From contig DIEZ01000068.1 in assembly GCA_002418885.1 (NCBI GenBank), forward strand, positions 5,009-30,555: a stretch of 25,547 nucleotides of DNA. Reading direction: 5' to 3'. Made by a program: the position numbers and the translations under genes. The stretch comes from Syntrophaceae bacterium UBA5761 (lineage in GTDB: Bacteria; Desulfobacterota; Syntrophia; Syntrophales; UBA4778). Under the pieces are notes generated by a model. It was not told the origin of the DNA, ran no database searches, and was given only the letters and a program-made list of their open reading frames with translations. Shown piece by piece: positions 15,219-22,148 of this stretch (positions are counted from its first letter, which is position 1; each line of letters begins with the position of its first letter).

Positions 15219-16171
15219 GACGGGCTTTTCTCCGCCCGGTAGACCTTTTCTATCACGAACTCCGGCCTCCTTCGGACCTCGCGGTAGATACGGCCGATGT
15301 ACTCGCCCATGACGCCGAGGGCAAAGAACTGGAACCCCACGAAGGCAAAGAGGACGGCGAAGAGCGTGAAAACCCCTTCCGCAGCCCACTTCGCCCCGTA
15401 AACCAACCGAGCAACACCCAGGACGCCGCCGAAGGAGACCCCCAGTACAGCCATGACGATCCCGGCGTACATGATCAGTTTGAGCGGAAAGTCGGAAAAG
15501 GAGGAAACGAGGTCGAACTGGAGGTCGATGAGTTTTCTCAACGAGTAATGGGAAACCCCCGCCCGCCGCTCCTCATGGGCGACCTCTATCTCCGTCACGC
15601 GCTTGGCGAAGTAGGCGGCCAGGGCAGGGATGAAAGTGGACTGCTCGTGGCAGGCCGACATCCTCTCCACTACGTCACGCCGGTAGGCCCTCAGCATACA
15701 GCCCCAGTCTTTCATGTCGACCTTGATCATCTTCCTCACGATCATATTGACGACCCTGGAGGGAAGCGTCCTGAACAGGGAGTCCCGCCTGTCTCTGCGG
15801 ACCGTGCCCACCACATCGTAGTCGCCCTCTTCCATCGCCCGAAGGAGTTTCGGGATTTCCTCCGGGGGGTTCTGGAGGTCGGCGTCCATGGTCACGACTA
15901 TCGCGCCTTCGGAAACGGAAAACCCCGAGAACACGGCGGCGTGCTGTCCGTAATTCCTCGTCAATTCCACCACCTTGACCTGGGACCATTCGTCGACCGT
16001 TTTCTTCAGGAGCTCCAGGCTCCTGTCGCGGCTCCCGTCGTCGACGAACACTACTTCATACGGCCTCTTTAGGCCTTCCATGACGGGCCGGAGTCTGTCG
16101 ATAAGCCGCGGAAGACTTTCCTCCTCGTTGTAGACCGGAATGACCACGGAGACCATCTTATCTTCAACCAT
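15215..16171 (-). CDS. arnC: Undecaprenyl-phosphate 4-deoxy-4-formamido-L-arabinose transferase
   Basis: 318 residues from ATG 16171, chosen because AAGGAG stands 10 nt upstream and because the family starts just before SVVIPVYNEEESL; the frame is open back to 16204, which would add 11 residues. GT2 motifs: VPVYNEEES, FVDDGSRD, ELTRNYGQHAA, TMDADLQNPPEEIP, GCMLRAYRR. Two C-terminal membrane helices (about residues 225-250 and 258-285) end in MGEYIGRIYREVRRRPEF, as in ArnC/PmrF and other polyprenyl-phosphate GT2 proteins. It transfers Ara4FN from UDP to undecaprenyl phosphate at the inner face of the membrane. It overlaps arnB by 8 bases; the operon context makes ArnC the best name. Confidence 0.9.
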   Translation of the reverse strand: MVEDKMVSVVIPVYNEEESLPRLIDRLRPVMEGLKRPYEVVFVDDGSRDRSLELLKKTVDEWSQVKVVELTRNYGQHAAVFSGFSVSEGAIVVTMDADLQNPPEEIPKLLRAMEEGDYDVVGTVRRDRRDSLFRTLPSRVVNMIVRKMIKVDMKDWGCMLRAYRRDVVERMSACHEQSTFIPALAAYFAKRVTEIEVAHEERRAGVSHYSLRKLIDLQFDLVSSFSDFPLKLIMYAGIVMAVLGVSFGGVLGVARLVYGAKWAAEGVFTLFAVLFAFVGFQFFALGVMGEYIGRIYREVRRRPEFVIEKVYRAEKSPS

Positions 16172-17315
16172 TTCCGAGGATCTCCTTGACGGCGTCGCAC
16201 ACATAGTGGACGTCCTTATCGCCCATGTCCGGATAAAGGGGCAGGGACAAGATTCTTCCTGCGCACCTTTCGGTCTCTTTCAACCGCGGCCGCCGCGCTC
16301 CCCGCATTTTCTTGACATAGGTCAGGCGGTGACCGGGGGGAAAATGGAGCCCATAGCCGATGTTGTATTCCGAAAGCTTCTGCATAAACCTCTCCCTCTC
16401 CAGCGAAAGCACCTTCACGACGAAGAGGTGCCAGGAATGGGTGTGCGGGTAGTCCGGGACGCCCGGCAGTTCAAGGCCGGGAATACCGGAAAGACCTTCC
16501 ATGTAAAACGCCGCCAGCCTCTCCCGACGGTGGTTCATCTCTTCCAACCTCGCCAGCTGAACAAGGCCGACCGACGCCTGGATATCGGTAAGATTGTACT
16601 TGAACCCCGGCGACTGGATATCATACTCTGGGTTTCCCTCTTTTCCGTACCTCCTCCAGGCATCGCGTTCGATCCCGTGAAACCGGAGAAGCCGTATCTT
16701 TCTGTCGAATTCTTCGTCGTTGTGGACGACCATGCCGCCCTCGCCCGTCGTTATGTTTTTGATCGGATGGAAAGAAAAAACGGCGGTGTGACCGAACCCT
16801 CCCGCGTGGGTTCCCCTGTAGTAAGTACCAACGGCATGGGCGGCGTCCTCGATTACCTTCAACCGACAGTTTTTTGCCATGGCAAGGATTCTCTCCATGT
16901 CCGCCGGCGCCCCGGCAAAATGGACGGGGATGATCACCTTCGTCCTCTTCGATATGAGCGCCTCGGCGTGGGCGGCGTCGAGGATCAGGGTGTCGTAGTC
17001 GATGTCCGCAAAGACGGGCCTTGCTCCGGTCATCGTGATCATGTTCAATGTCGAGGCAAACGTAATGGAAGGGGTGATGACTTCATCGCCCTTCCCGACC
17101 CCCAGGGCGAGCAGCGTCAAGTGCATCCCCGCCGTCGCCGAGGAAAGAGAGACGGAATGGGAAGCGCCCGTCAGCCTGCAGAATCCATCCTCGAAGGCCT
17201 TGCACTTGGGGCCGGTCGTAATCCATCCGGACCTCAGGCAATCGACGACGGCCTTGATCTCGGCCCGACCGATCGACGGCCTGCTGAAAGGAAGAAAATC
17301 TCTCCGTATCTTCAC
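16164..17315 (-). CDS. arnB: UDP-4-keto-pentose aminotransferase (DegT/DnrJ family)
   Basis: 383 residues, the normal ArnB length. PLP-binding Lys186 lies in SFHPIKNITTGEGG, and VIEDAAHAVG supplies the Asp that contacts the pyridine nitrogen; LPFSRPSIG, SGWITTGP and LSSATAGMHL are typical of the ArnB branch. It transfers an amino group from glutamate to UDP-4-keto-pentose to give UDP-Ara4N. The start is GTG at 17315 with AAGGAG 8 nt upstream. It lies 24 bases after arnT and overlaps arnC. Confidence 0.92.
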   Translation of the reverse strand: MKIRRDFLPFSRPSIGRAEIKAVVDCLRSGWITTGPKCKAFEDGFCRLTGASHSVSLSSATAGMHLTLLALGVGKGDEVITPSITFASTLNMITMTGARPVFADIDYDTLILDAAHAEALISKRTKVIIPVHFAGAPADMERILAMAKNCRLKVIEDAAHAVGTYYRGTHAGGFGHTAVFSFHPIKNITTGEGGMVVHNDEEFDRKIRLLRFHGIERDAWRRYGKEGNPEYDIQSPGFKYNLTDIQASVGLVQLARLEEMNHRRERLAAFYMEGLSGIPGLELPGVPDYPHTHSWHLFVVKVLSLERERFMQKLSEYNIGYGLHFPPGHRLTYVKKMRGARRPRLKETERCAGRILSLPLYPDMGDKDVHYVCDAVKEILGNG

Positions 17316-17339
17316 AAAACTGCTCCTTTCCCCTCCGTT

Positions 17340-19034
17340 TCAGGCTCCCGATTTATTCACGATGAGCAGATAATAGGCACCGTTATCCCACAACACCTCG
17401 ACATCGGGGACTTTATTCCTCAATTCCTTCAGCCTCTCTTTATATTTCGTTACGGTATAAATGTCACCTTTTTCTTCACACAGCCTGTAAAAGGCGTCCG
17501 AAGAAAGGAAATAACGGGCCTTTTCCTCGGGGGGCAACCGTCCGATCCCGAAGCCCAGCTCCCCGAAGTCATCCACTACGGGTGTGCGGATGTGGTCGTA
17601 AAAGTCGATGCCGTAGAGAGAAATCTTGTACTGGTAGACTTCCCTGCCCGGTGGCACAAGTTTCTTCACCGCCTGAGCGACCGGGTACGCCGATTTGTAA
17701 GGAGAGAGGAATTCAGAAGCGGGAAAAACGAGCGACCCCAAAAAGAATACCCAGAGAAGATAGGCCGTCGCAAACCATCCTTTTCCCTGCCGTCGCTGCA
17801 CCAGGCCGGGCAGGAACAGGACGGCGACCTGGAGTGCTATCGGGAGGGCGACGAGGAGCCACCACCTTCCCGGGTCTATGACCGAAAAAGGACCGCCGAG
17901 TTGCAAACCTTTCAAAAAAGGCGGCGCCATGAGCGCGGCGATGAATGCGGAGGACTGGAGAAACACAGGCGACTCGTAAAGAAGCCGCCTCCAACGGGCG
18001 GCATGGTCACGTTTGCGCCCTTCATAGAGTTGAAAAAGGCGGCCGAAGGCGACGGCGAGGGGCGGAAAAACCGGAGCGATGTATGGGATCAGTTTCGATG
18101 ACGAGAAGGAGTAAAAGATGAAGATGAAGAGTGCCCAAACGAGGAGAAAACGGCTATCCCCGACCTCAAAGAAGGGTGATCGTCTCACGTCCTTTTCTTT
18201 GAGGACCTTCCATAAGTAGGCCGTCCAGGGCAGGGTTCCCAGTAACAGAACCGGTACATAGCAAAGGAACATCCCTTCCTTGCCCTGCAACGTCGTCGCA
18301 TACCGGAGGAAATGTTCCTGAACGAAGAAAAACCAGATGAAGTCCTTGTTGGCCCTGTGGGCGAGCACGACCCAGGGGAGACAGACACCGAGAAGGATGG
18401 CGACACCAACCGGCGAAAGCACCCGCGGGACATCCCGCCACCGCCGGGATAGGGCAAGCCAGAGGACAACGACGGCAAAGGGGAAGACGATGCCGATCAA
18501 CCCCTTGGCGAGGAAGGCAAGGCCGCTCGCAAGGTATAAGAGGTAAAGCCGTGTTCTCCTCTCTTCCGCCGCGGAGAAGAACCTGTAACCGGACCATATC
18601 GCCAGGGAAACGAAAAAGGCGAGGGGCATGTCGAGGATGTTCACCCTGCCCAGGATCGCATGGTAGAGAAAGGTCGTCAAGACGGCTGCCGAATAGAGCC
18701 CCGCTTCCTCGTCCTGGAAAGACCTACCCATCCGATACGCCAAGAGTATACACCCCCAGGCGCAAAGGGCGACAAAAAGACGGGATGAGAATTCATTCTC
18801 ACCGAAGACCTTGAAGGCGAGGGCCGTGGCCCAGTAGCAGAGCGGGGGCTTCTCGAGATAGACTACGTAGTTCAGGCGGGGGGTGACGTAGTCGCCCGTC
18901 CGGTTCATGAGGGACGGGATGTCACTGTACCGGGCCTCATCCGGTTCCATGAGCGGCATCGCGGGCAACAGAGCAACGTACAGGATGAACGGCATGAGAA
19001 ACAGAACGAAGAGCTTTTTACTTGAAGAACTCAC
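17340..19034 (-). CDS. arnT: Lipid A 4-amino-4-deoxy-L-arabinose transferase (GT83)
   Basis: 564 residues from the GTG at 19034, which has AAGG 8 nt upstream; a GTG at 19043 would add three residues but has no ribosome site. The first periplasmic loop carries PLMEPDEARYSDIP and LNYVVYLEKPPLCYW, the catalytic/metal motif of ArnT and related PMT-type GT-C enzymes. About a dozen hydrophobic segments follow, then a soluble C-terminal domain of about 120 residues. The enzyme moves Ara4N from undecaprenyl phosphate to lipid A on the periplasmic face, lowering the negative charge and protecting against cationic peptides. It is the first gene of this arn operon, whereas it follows arnD in enterobacteria. 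Other PMT-like enzymes share these motifs, but the neighbours settle the name. Confidence 0.92.
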   Translation of the reverse strand: MSSSSKKLFVLFLMPFILYVALLPAMPLMEPDEARYSDIPSLMNRTGDYVTPRLNYVVYLEKPPLCYWATALAFKVFGENEFSSRLFVALCAWGCILLAYRMGRSFQDEEAGLYSAAVLTTFLYHAILGRVNILDMPLAFFVSLAIWSGYRFFSAAEERRTRLYLLYLASGLAFLAKGLIGIVFPFAVVVLWLALSRRWRDVPRVLSPVGVAILLGVCLPWVVLAHRANKDFIWFFFVQEHFLRYATTLQGKEGMFLCYVPVLLLGTLPWTAYLWKVLKEKDVRRSPFFEVGDSRFLLVWALFIFIFYSFSSSKLIPYIAPVFPPLAVAFGRLFQLYEGRKRDHAARWRRLLYESPVFLQSSAFIAALMAPPFLKGLQLGGPFSVIDPGRWWLLVALPIALQVAVLFLPGLVQRRQGKGWFATAYLLWVFFLGSLVFPASEFLSPYKSAYPVAQAVKKLVPPGREVYQYKISLYGIDFYDHIRTPVVDDFGELGFGIGRLPPEEKARYFLSSDAFYRLCEEKGDIYTVTKYKERLKELRNKVPDVEVLWDNGAYYLLIVNKSGA

Positions 19035-19072
19035 GACTTTCACCTTAAATCACAGCATCTCGTCCCAAGGAT

Positions 19073-19102
19073 GGGTGTCACTGTATACCAAAAAAGACAC
19101 CC
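19073..19102. promoter_or_regulatory. Inverted repeat around a TATAC box in the arn promoter region
   Basis: GGGTGTC (19073-19079) and GACACCC (19096-19102) are perfect 7-bp arms 16 nt apart, enclosing TATACA on the minus strand (19087-19082). No good -35 lies upstream of that -10 in the arnT direction, which fits a promoter that needs an activator. The arms may be an operator or fold in the leader RNA. A further 7-bp stem (one G-U pair) can form at TCTCGCC/GGTGAGA around 19118-19134. Confidence 0.35.
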
Positions 19103-19164
19103 CGAAAGGAAGCGACATCTCGCCTCGGGTGAGACGGAATCTTTGGTGGTGGATTTGGGGAAAC

Positions 19165-19193
19165 TTGAATGTTTTTTATCAATGCGGTATCGT
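19165..19193 (+). promoter_or_regulatory. Possible promoter for the thioesterase gene
   Basis: TTGAAT (19165-19170), 17-nt spacer, TATCGT (19188-19193). A second candidate lies nearer the gene: TTGACT (19259-19264), 16 nt, TAGAGA (19281-19286). Either could drive the gene at 19310; neither is ideal. Confidence 0.4.
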
Positions 19194-19309
19194 TGGGTGC
19201 GGGAGATGCAAAAGCTTTATTGAAATCTATTTGTCCGATCAAGTATCCAAAAAAACCCTTGACTGATGCATGAACGGCGATAGAGACTGTGTGAAGGGAG
19301 AAAAAAATC

Positions 19310-19768
19310 ATGGAACATCTTGTAGGGGGTTATCCGGTAGTCATCAAGTTCCCCGTACAATGGGGAGATATGGATGCATTCCAGCATGTCAACAACGTCT
19401 CGTATTTCAGGTACCTGGAAAACGCCCGGCTCGCATATTTCGAGAACTTCGACATCATTGGATTCATGGCAAAGAGCGGGGTCGGACCGATTCTTGCTGC
19501 GACATCTTGCAGGTTCAAGGCGCCGTTGACATACCCAGACACAGTTCTCGCGGCGGCGAAAGTGACGGCTATCGAGAAAGACCGTTTCATGATGGACTAC
19601 CGGATTGTCAGCACGAAGCAGCAAAAGGTGGCGGCTGAGGCTGACAGCGTAATCGTTACATTCGACTACCGTGCAAACAAAAAAGTCCCTGTGCCCGAAG
19701 AGTTCAGAAGACTCATCATGGCGGTTGAAGATTCAGCTTCTCATGTCTGCTGCAATGAAGAGAAGTAA
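19310..19768 (+). CDS. Acyl-CoA thioesterase, hotdog fold (YbgC/4-hydroxybenzoyl-CoA thioesterase type)
   Basis: 152 residues, normal for the family. The active-site block is VQWGDMDAFQHVNNVSYFRYLENAR: Asp followed by HVNN is the signature of the 4HBT/YbgC branch. The rest fits the hotdog sheet (RFKAPLTYPDTVLAAAKV, MDYRIVS). These enzymes hydrolyse acyl-CoA thioesters in the cytoplasm; the substrate range cannot be read from the sequence. ATG 19310 follows AGGGAG at 9 nt. The last 28 bases overlap the 3' end of dusB on the opposite strand. Confidence 0.9.
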   Translation: MEHLVGGYPVVIKFPVQWGDMDAFQHVNNVSYFRYLENARLAYFENFDIIGFMAKSGVGPILAATSCRFKAPLTYPDTVLAAAKVTAIEKDRFMMDYRIVSTKQQKVAAEADSVIVTFDYRANKKVPVPEEFRRLIMAVEDSASHVCCNEEK

Positions 19769-20706
19769 CGGCAGATTGCATCCTTGAGGGCTTCATGGCT
19801 CGTCAGCCCGAGAACCTGCTTCCGTAAAGAGGCGCAATCCCGCAGCCCTTTCGTGTACCACCCAAGGTGGCGGTAGAAATCCTTCACCCCTTCTCTTTCT
19901 CCGAAAAAAGCGACGTTGCGCTCCAGATGGAGGCAGACGACCCGCTTTCTTTCGTCGAGCGACGGCGACACCCCGCAAGCTTTCCCTCTCAAGAAGTTTT
20001 GAACCGTCCTGAGGAACCACGGATTCCCCAGGACGCCCCTGCCGATCATCACGCCGTCGCATCCCGTCTCACCGACCATCCTGACGGCGTCTTCTGCGGT
20101 TCTGACATCCCCGTTACCGATGACGGGGACACGAACCGCCTCCTTTACCCGGGCAAGAACCGTCCAGTCAGCACTTCCTGAGAACCCTTGAACGGCGGTG
20201 CGGGCGTGAACAAAGACAGCGTCTGCCCCCATGTCCTCTGCCGCTTGCGCGACCGCGGGGGCGGTTATGTCGTGCCAGCCGGACCGAATCTTGAGCGTCA
20301 GAGGCACCGGGACGGCGTCTCTAATCCTCCGTAGAATCAGGGCCAGTCTGCCGGGCTCTTTCATCAGCGCCGCGCCCGCCCCTGCCTTGACCACTTTTCT
20401 GACCGGACAGCCTGCGTTCAGGTCGATGATGTCCGCCCCATGACCGACTGCTATCCGGGCGGCTTCCGCGATGGCTTCCGGGTTCGCACCGAAGAGCTGG
20501 ACGGTGAAGGGCTTTTCACCTGGAAAAGGCAGGAGGTACTTCCTGGCCCTCTCCGCGTTCCTCACCAACCCTTCGGCACTCACCATTTCGGTCGGTCCCG
20601 GCGCTCCGCCGACATCACGGACCATCCACCTGAAAACCGGGTGGGTGATTCCCGCCATCGGCGCGAGGAAGACATCGCTTTCCAGCGTCAGATTCCCTAT
20701 CTTCAT
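19741..20706 (-). CDS. dusB: tRNA-dihydrouridine synthase (DusB type)
   Basis: 321 residues from ATG 20706, with AAAAGG about 7 nt upstream; the longer frame to 20769 overruns the promoter and is not family-like. Motifs: FLAPMAGITHPVFR at the N-terminus, QLFGANPEA, DLNAGCPVRKVVKAGAGAALM with the catalytic Cys, LKIRSGW, VFVHARTAVQGFSGSADW with the FMN/substrate His-x-Arg, VIGNGDV and MIGRGVLGNPWF. The enzyme reduces uridine to dihydrouridine in tRNA with FMN and NADPH. DusB versus other bacterial Dus types rests on general resemblance. It overlaps the thioesterase tail to tail. Confidence 0.93.
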   Translation of the reverse strand: MKIGNLTLESDVFLAPMAGITHPVFRWMVRDVGGAPGPTEMVSAEGLVRNAERARKYLLPFPGEKPFTVQLFGANPEAIAEAARIAVGHGADIIDLNAGCPVRKVVKAGAGAALMKEPGRLALILRRIRDAVPVPLTLKIRSGWHDITAPAVAQAAEDMGADAVFVHARTAVQGFSGSADWTVLARVKEAVRVPVIGNGDVRTAEDAVRMVGETGCDGVMIGRGVLGNPWFLRTVQNFLRGKACGVSPSLDERKRVVCLHLERNVAFFGEREGVKDFYRHLGWYTKGLRDCASLRKQVLGLTSHEALKDAICRYFSSLQQT

Positions 20707-20740
20707 GCACGACCTTTTGTTTTGGCCTTTTTCAGTCCTC

Positions 20741-20769
20741 TTTATATTCCGCTTCCCGGCCGCTCTCAA
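20741..20769 (-). promoter_or_regulatory. dusB promoter
   Basis: On the minus strand TTGAGA (20769-20764), a 17-nt spacer and TATAAA (20746-20741) give a start near 20734 and a leader of about 28 nt before the dusB ATG. Its position supports 20706 over the longer start. Confidence 0.65.
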
Positions 20770-20919
20770 TGGTGGTACGCTATACCCCCAATGAAAGAGG
20801 AACCCCCGGAGGGCACACCCGAATTCTTGACATTGCCCCAGGCTTGTAATAGGTCAGGACGTAATCCGTTTTTCTGAGCCTGCCAGGAAGCGGTTTTCGA
20901 GTCAAAGGAGGAGAAAGAG

Positions 20920-21726
20920 ATGGCCCACCGATTCGTCAAAGTGAAGGTCGAAGACTACATCGCAACCCTGTCCCTCGCCCGGACGGAAAGCCTCAACGCC
21001 CTCAACCTCGATTTTGCAACGGAAATAGTGGACTCGGTCAGAGAGGTCGGCAGTCGCGACGACGTCAGAGTCGTCATCCTCGAGAGCTCCGCCCGTATCT
21101 TCTGTGCCGGCCTCGACCTCAAGGACTTCATGGCCCTGGGCCTTCTCGACGCCGGGGCAAAGGCCGCTTTCTTTTTCAAGGAAAGGGTTCGGGTCCTTTT
21201 CGACTCCTGTACGGTGCTGGAGGAGTGCAGGAAGCCGGTCATCGCCGCCGTGCACGGGCAGTGCGTGGGCGGCGGTCTCGACATCATCTGCGCTTGCGAC
21301 ATCCGGCTCTGCACGGAAGACGCGTCCTTTTCCCTAAGAGAGGTCGCCGTCGGGTTCGTCGCCGACATGGGCGTCCTCCAGAGACTGCCGCACATCATCG
21401 GACAGGGCTTCACCCGTGAGATGGCCTACACGGCACGCTTTTACTCCGCGAAGGAAGCTGAAAGGATGGGCCTCGTGAACGCCGTTTACCCCGACCGGGA
21501 GGCTCTCCTCGCGCGCGCAAAAGAACTGGCCGCTCAAATCGCCGCCAACGCCCCCCTTGCCGTCATGGCGACCAAGGAGGTACTCAACTACAGCCGCACG
21601 GCGACCATCGAGGAGGGAATGGACAGGGCAATCCAGAAAAATGCCGTCTTCCTCGCATCGAAGGACATCCGCGAAGCCGCCGTGGCCTTCGCGGAAAAGA
21701 GGAAGCCTGAATTCAAGGGTGAATAG
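20920..21726 (+). CDS. Enoyl-CoA hydratase/isomerase family protein, dienoyl-CoA isomerase-like
   Basis: 268 residues of the crotonase fold. The oxyanion-hole motifs are FCAGLDLKDF and HGQCVGGGLDIICACDIRLC. Where classical hydratases have two Glu, this protein has the pattern of delta3,5-delta2,4-dienoyl-CoA isomerases: Asp in GGGLD, Glu in LREVAVGF and Asp in ADMGVLQRLP. So isomerisation of a dienoyl-CoA is a better guess than hydration; aromatic-ring-degradation crotonases are an alternative. ATG 20920 follows AAAGGAGGAG. It stands alone on its strand, and the nearby thioesterase at 19310 also acts on CoA esters. A TTGACA at 20838-20843 upstream has no well-spaced -10. Confidence 0.9.
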   Translation: MAHRFVKVKVEDYIATLSLARTESLNALNLDFATEIVDSVREVGSRDDVRVVILESSARIFCAGLDLKDFMALGLLDAGAKAAFFFKERVRVLFDSCTVLEECRKPVIAAVHGQCVGGGLDIICACDIRLCTEDASFSLREVAVGFVADMGVLQRLPHIIGQGFTREMAYTARFYSAKEAERMGLVNAVYPDREALLARAKELAAQIAANAPLAVMATKEVLNYSRTATIEEGMDRAIQKNAVFLASKDIREAAVAFAEKRKPEFKGE

Positions 21727-21761
21727 CAAAACGGGTACCGGTAATTGAGATCTACAGGTGA

Positions 21762-21851
21762 TTATTTTTTCCGATGCCGCATGCCCTTCAGTCGTTTGCG
21801 GTATTTATGTTTACCGATTTTCTTTCTGCGTTTTTTTACGACGCTCCCCAT
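21762..21851 (-). CDS. bS22-like / AURKAIP1-COX24 domain small ribosomal protein
   Basis: A 29-residue, extremely basic peptide: it starts MGSVVKKRRKKIGKHKYRK and ends RHRKK, with 16 Lys/Arg and no acidic residue. The MGSV-KKRRKK-I-KHK-RK pattern matches the small bacterial proteins annotated as AURKAIP1/COX24-domain, related to mycobacterial ribosomal protein bS22 and mitochondrial mS38, which bind near the decoding centre of the small subunit (family knowledge). GGAG lies 8 nt before the ATG. Its own promoter is seen at 22052-22023, giving a leader of about 165 nt. The gene is far shorter than usual ORF cut-offs and will be missed by most gene callers. I am confident of the family resemblance; its presence on the ribosome here is inferred. 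Confidence 0.8.
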   Translation of the reverse strand: MGSVVKKRRKKIGKHKYRKRLKGMRHRKK

Positions 21852-22022
21852 GATGAACACTCCGAAACATACGGTATATCGCAAAACCTTTCAGTCGATG
21901 CCTTCACCCGGTCTCTCTTCTTCGACGAAGGCGAGGTCGATGGGTATTCGCATCTATCCTGCCGTGTTCAACGGAGCAGCCCCGCCTTAACCTCCCCTTC
22001 CTTACAACGAGCAGGGCGTGTG

Positions 22023-22052
22023 AGTATAGGTTCAGGCGACAGCCGCTGTCAA
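22023..22052 (-). promoter_or_regulatory. Promoter of the small bS22-like gene
   Basis: On the minus strand TTGACA (22052-22047), an 18-nt spacer and TATACT (22028-22023): a near-consensus sigma70 promoter, start near 22016. The only gene downstream on this strand before the crotonase end is the 29-residue peptide gene. The leader between 22016 and 21852 has a possible hairpin (CTGCTCCGT/ACGGCAG) but no second gene. Between 22067 and 22143 there are also nested inverted repeats (CCGCCGT/ACGGCGG and CGGAC/GTCCG) at the 3' side of the methyltransferase gene, without a U-tract. Confidence 0.65.
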
Positions 22053-22148
22053 GCATGGAAATTTCTCCGCCGTGAGCCTGTTCAGCCCTTTCTATCGGAC
22101 GGCTTTTCATGTCTCTTCGGATCTGCTCAGTCCGTTACGGCGGCTATT

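Noticed and set aside
16140..18101. A 653-codon open frame on the plus strand opposite arnC/arnB/arnT
   Set aside because: It is antisense to genes with clear families and its translation is Arg/Pro/His-rich with no recognisable motif; high GC at third positions keeps the opposite frame open.
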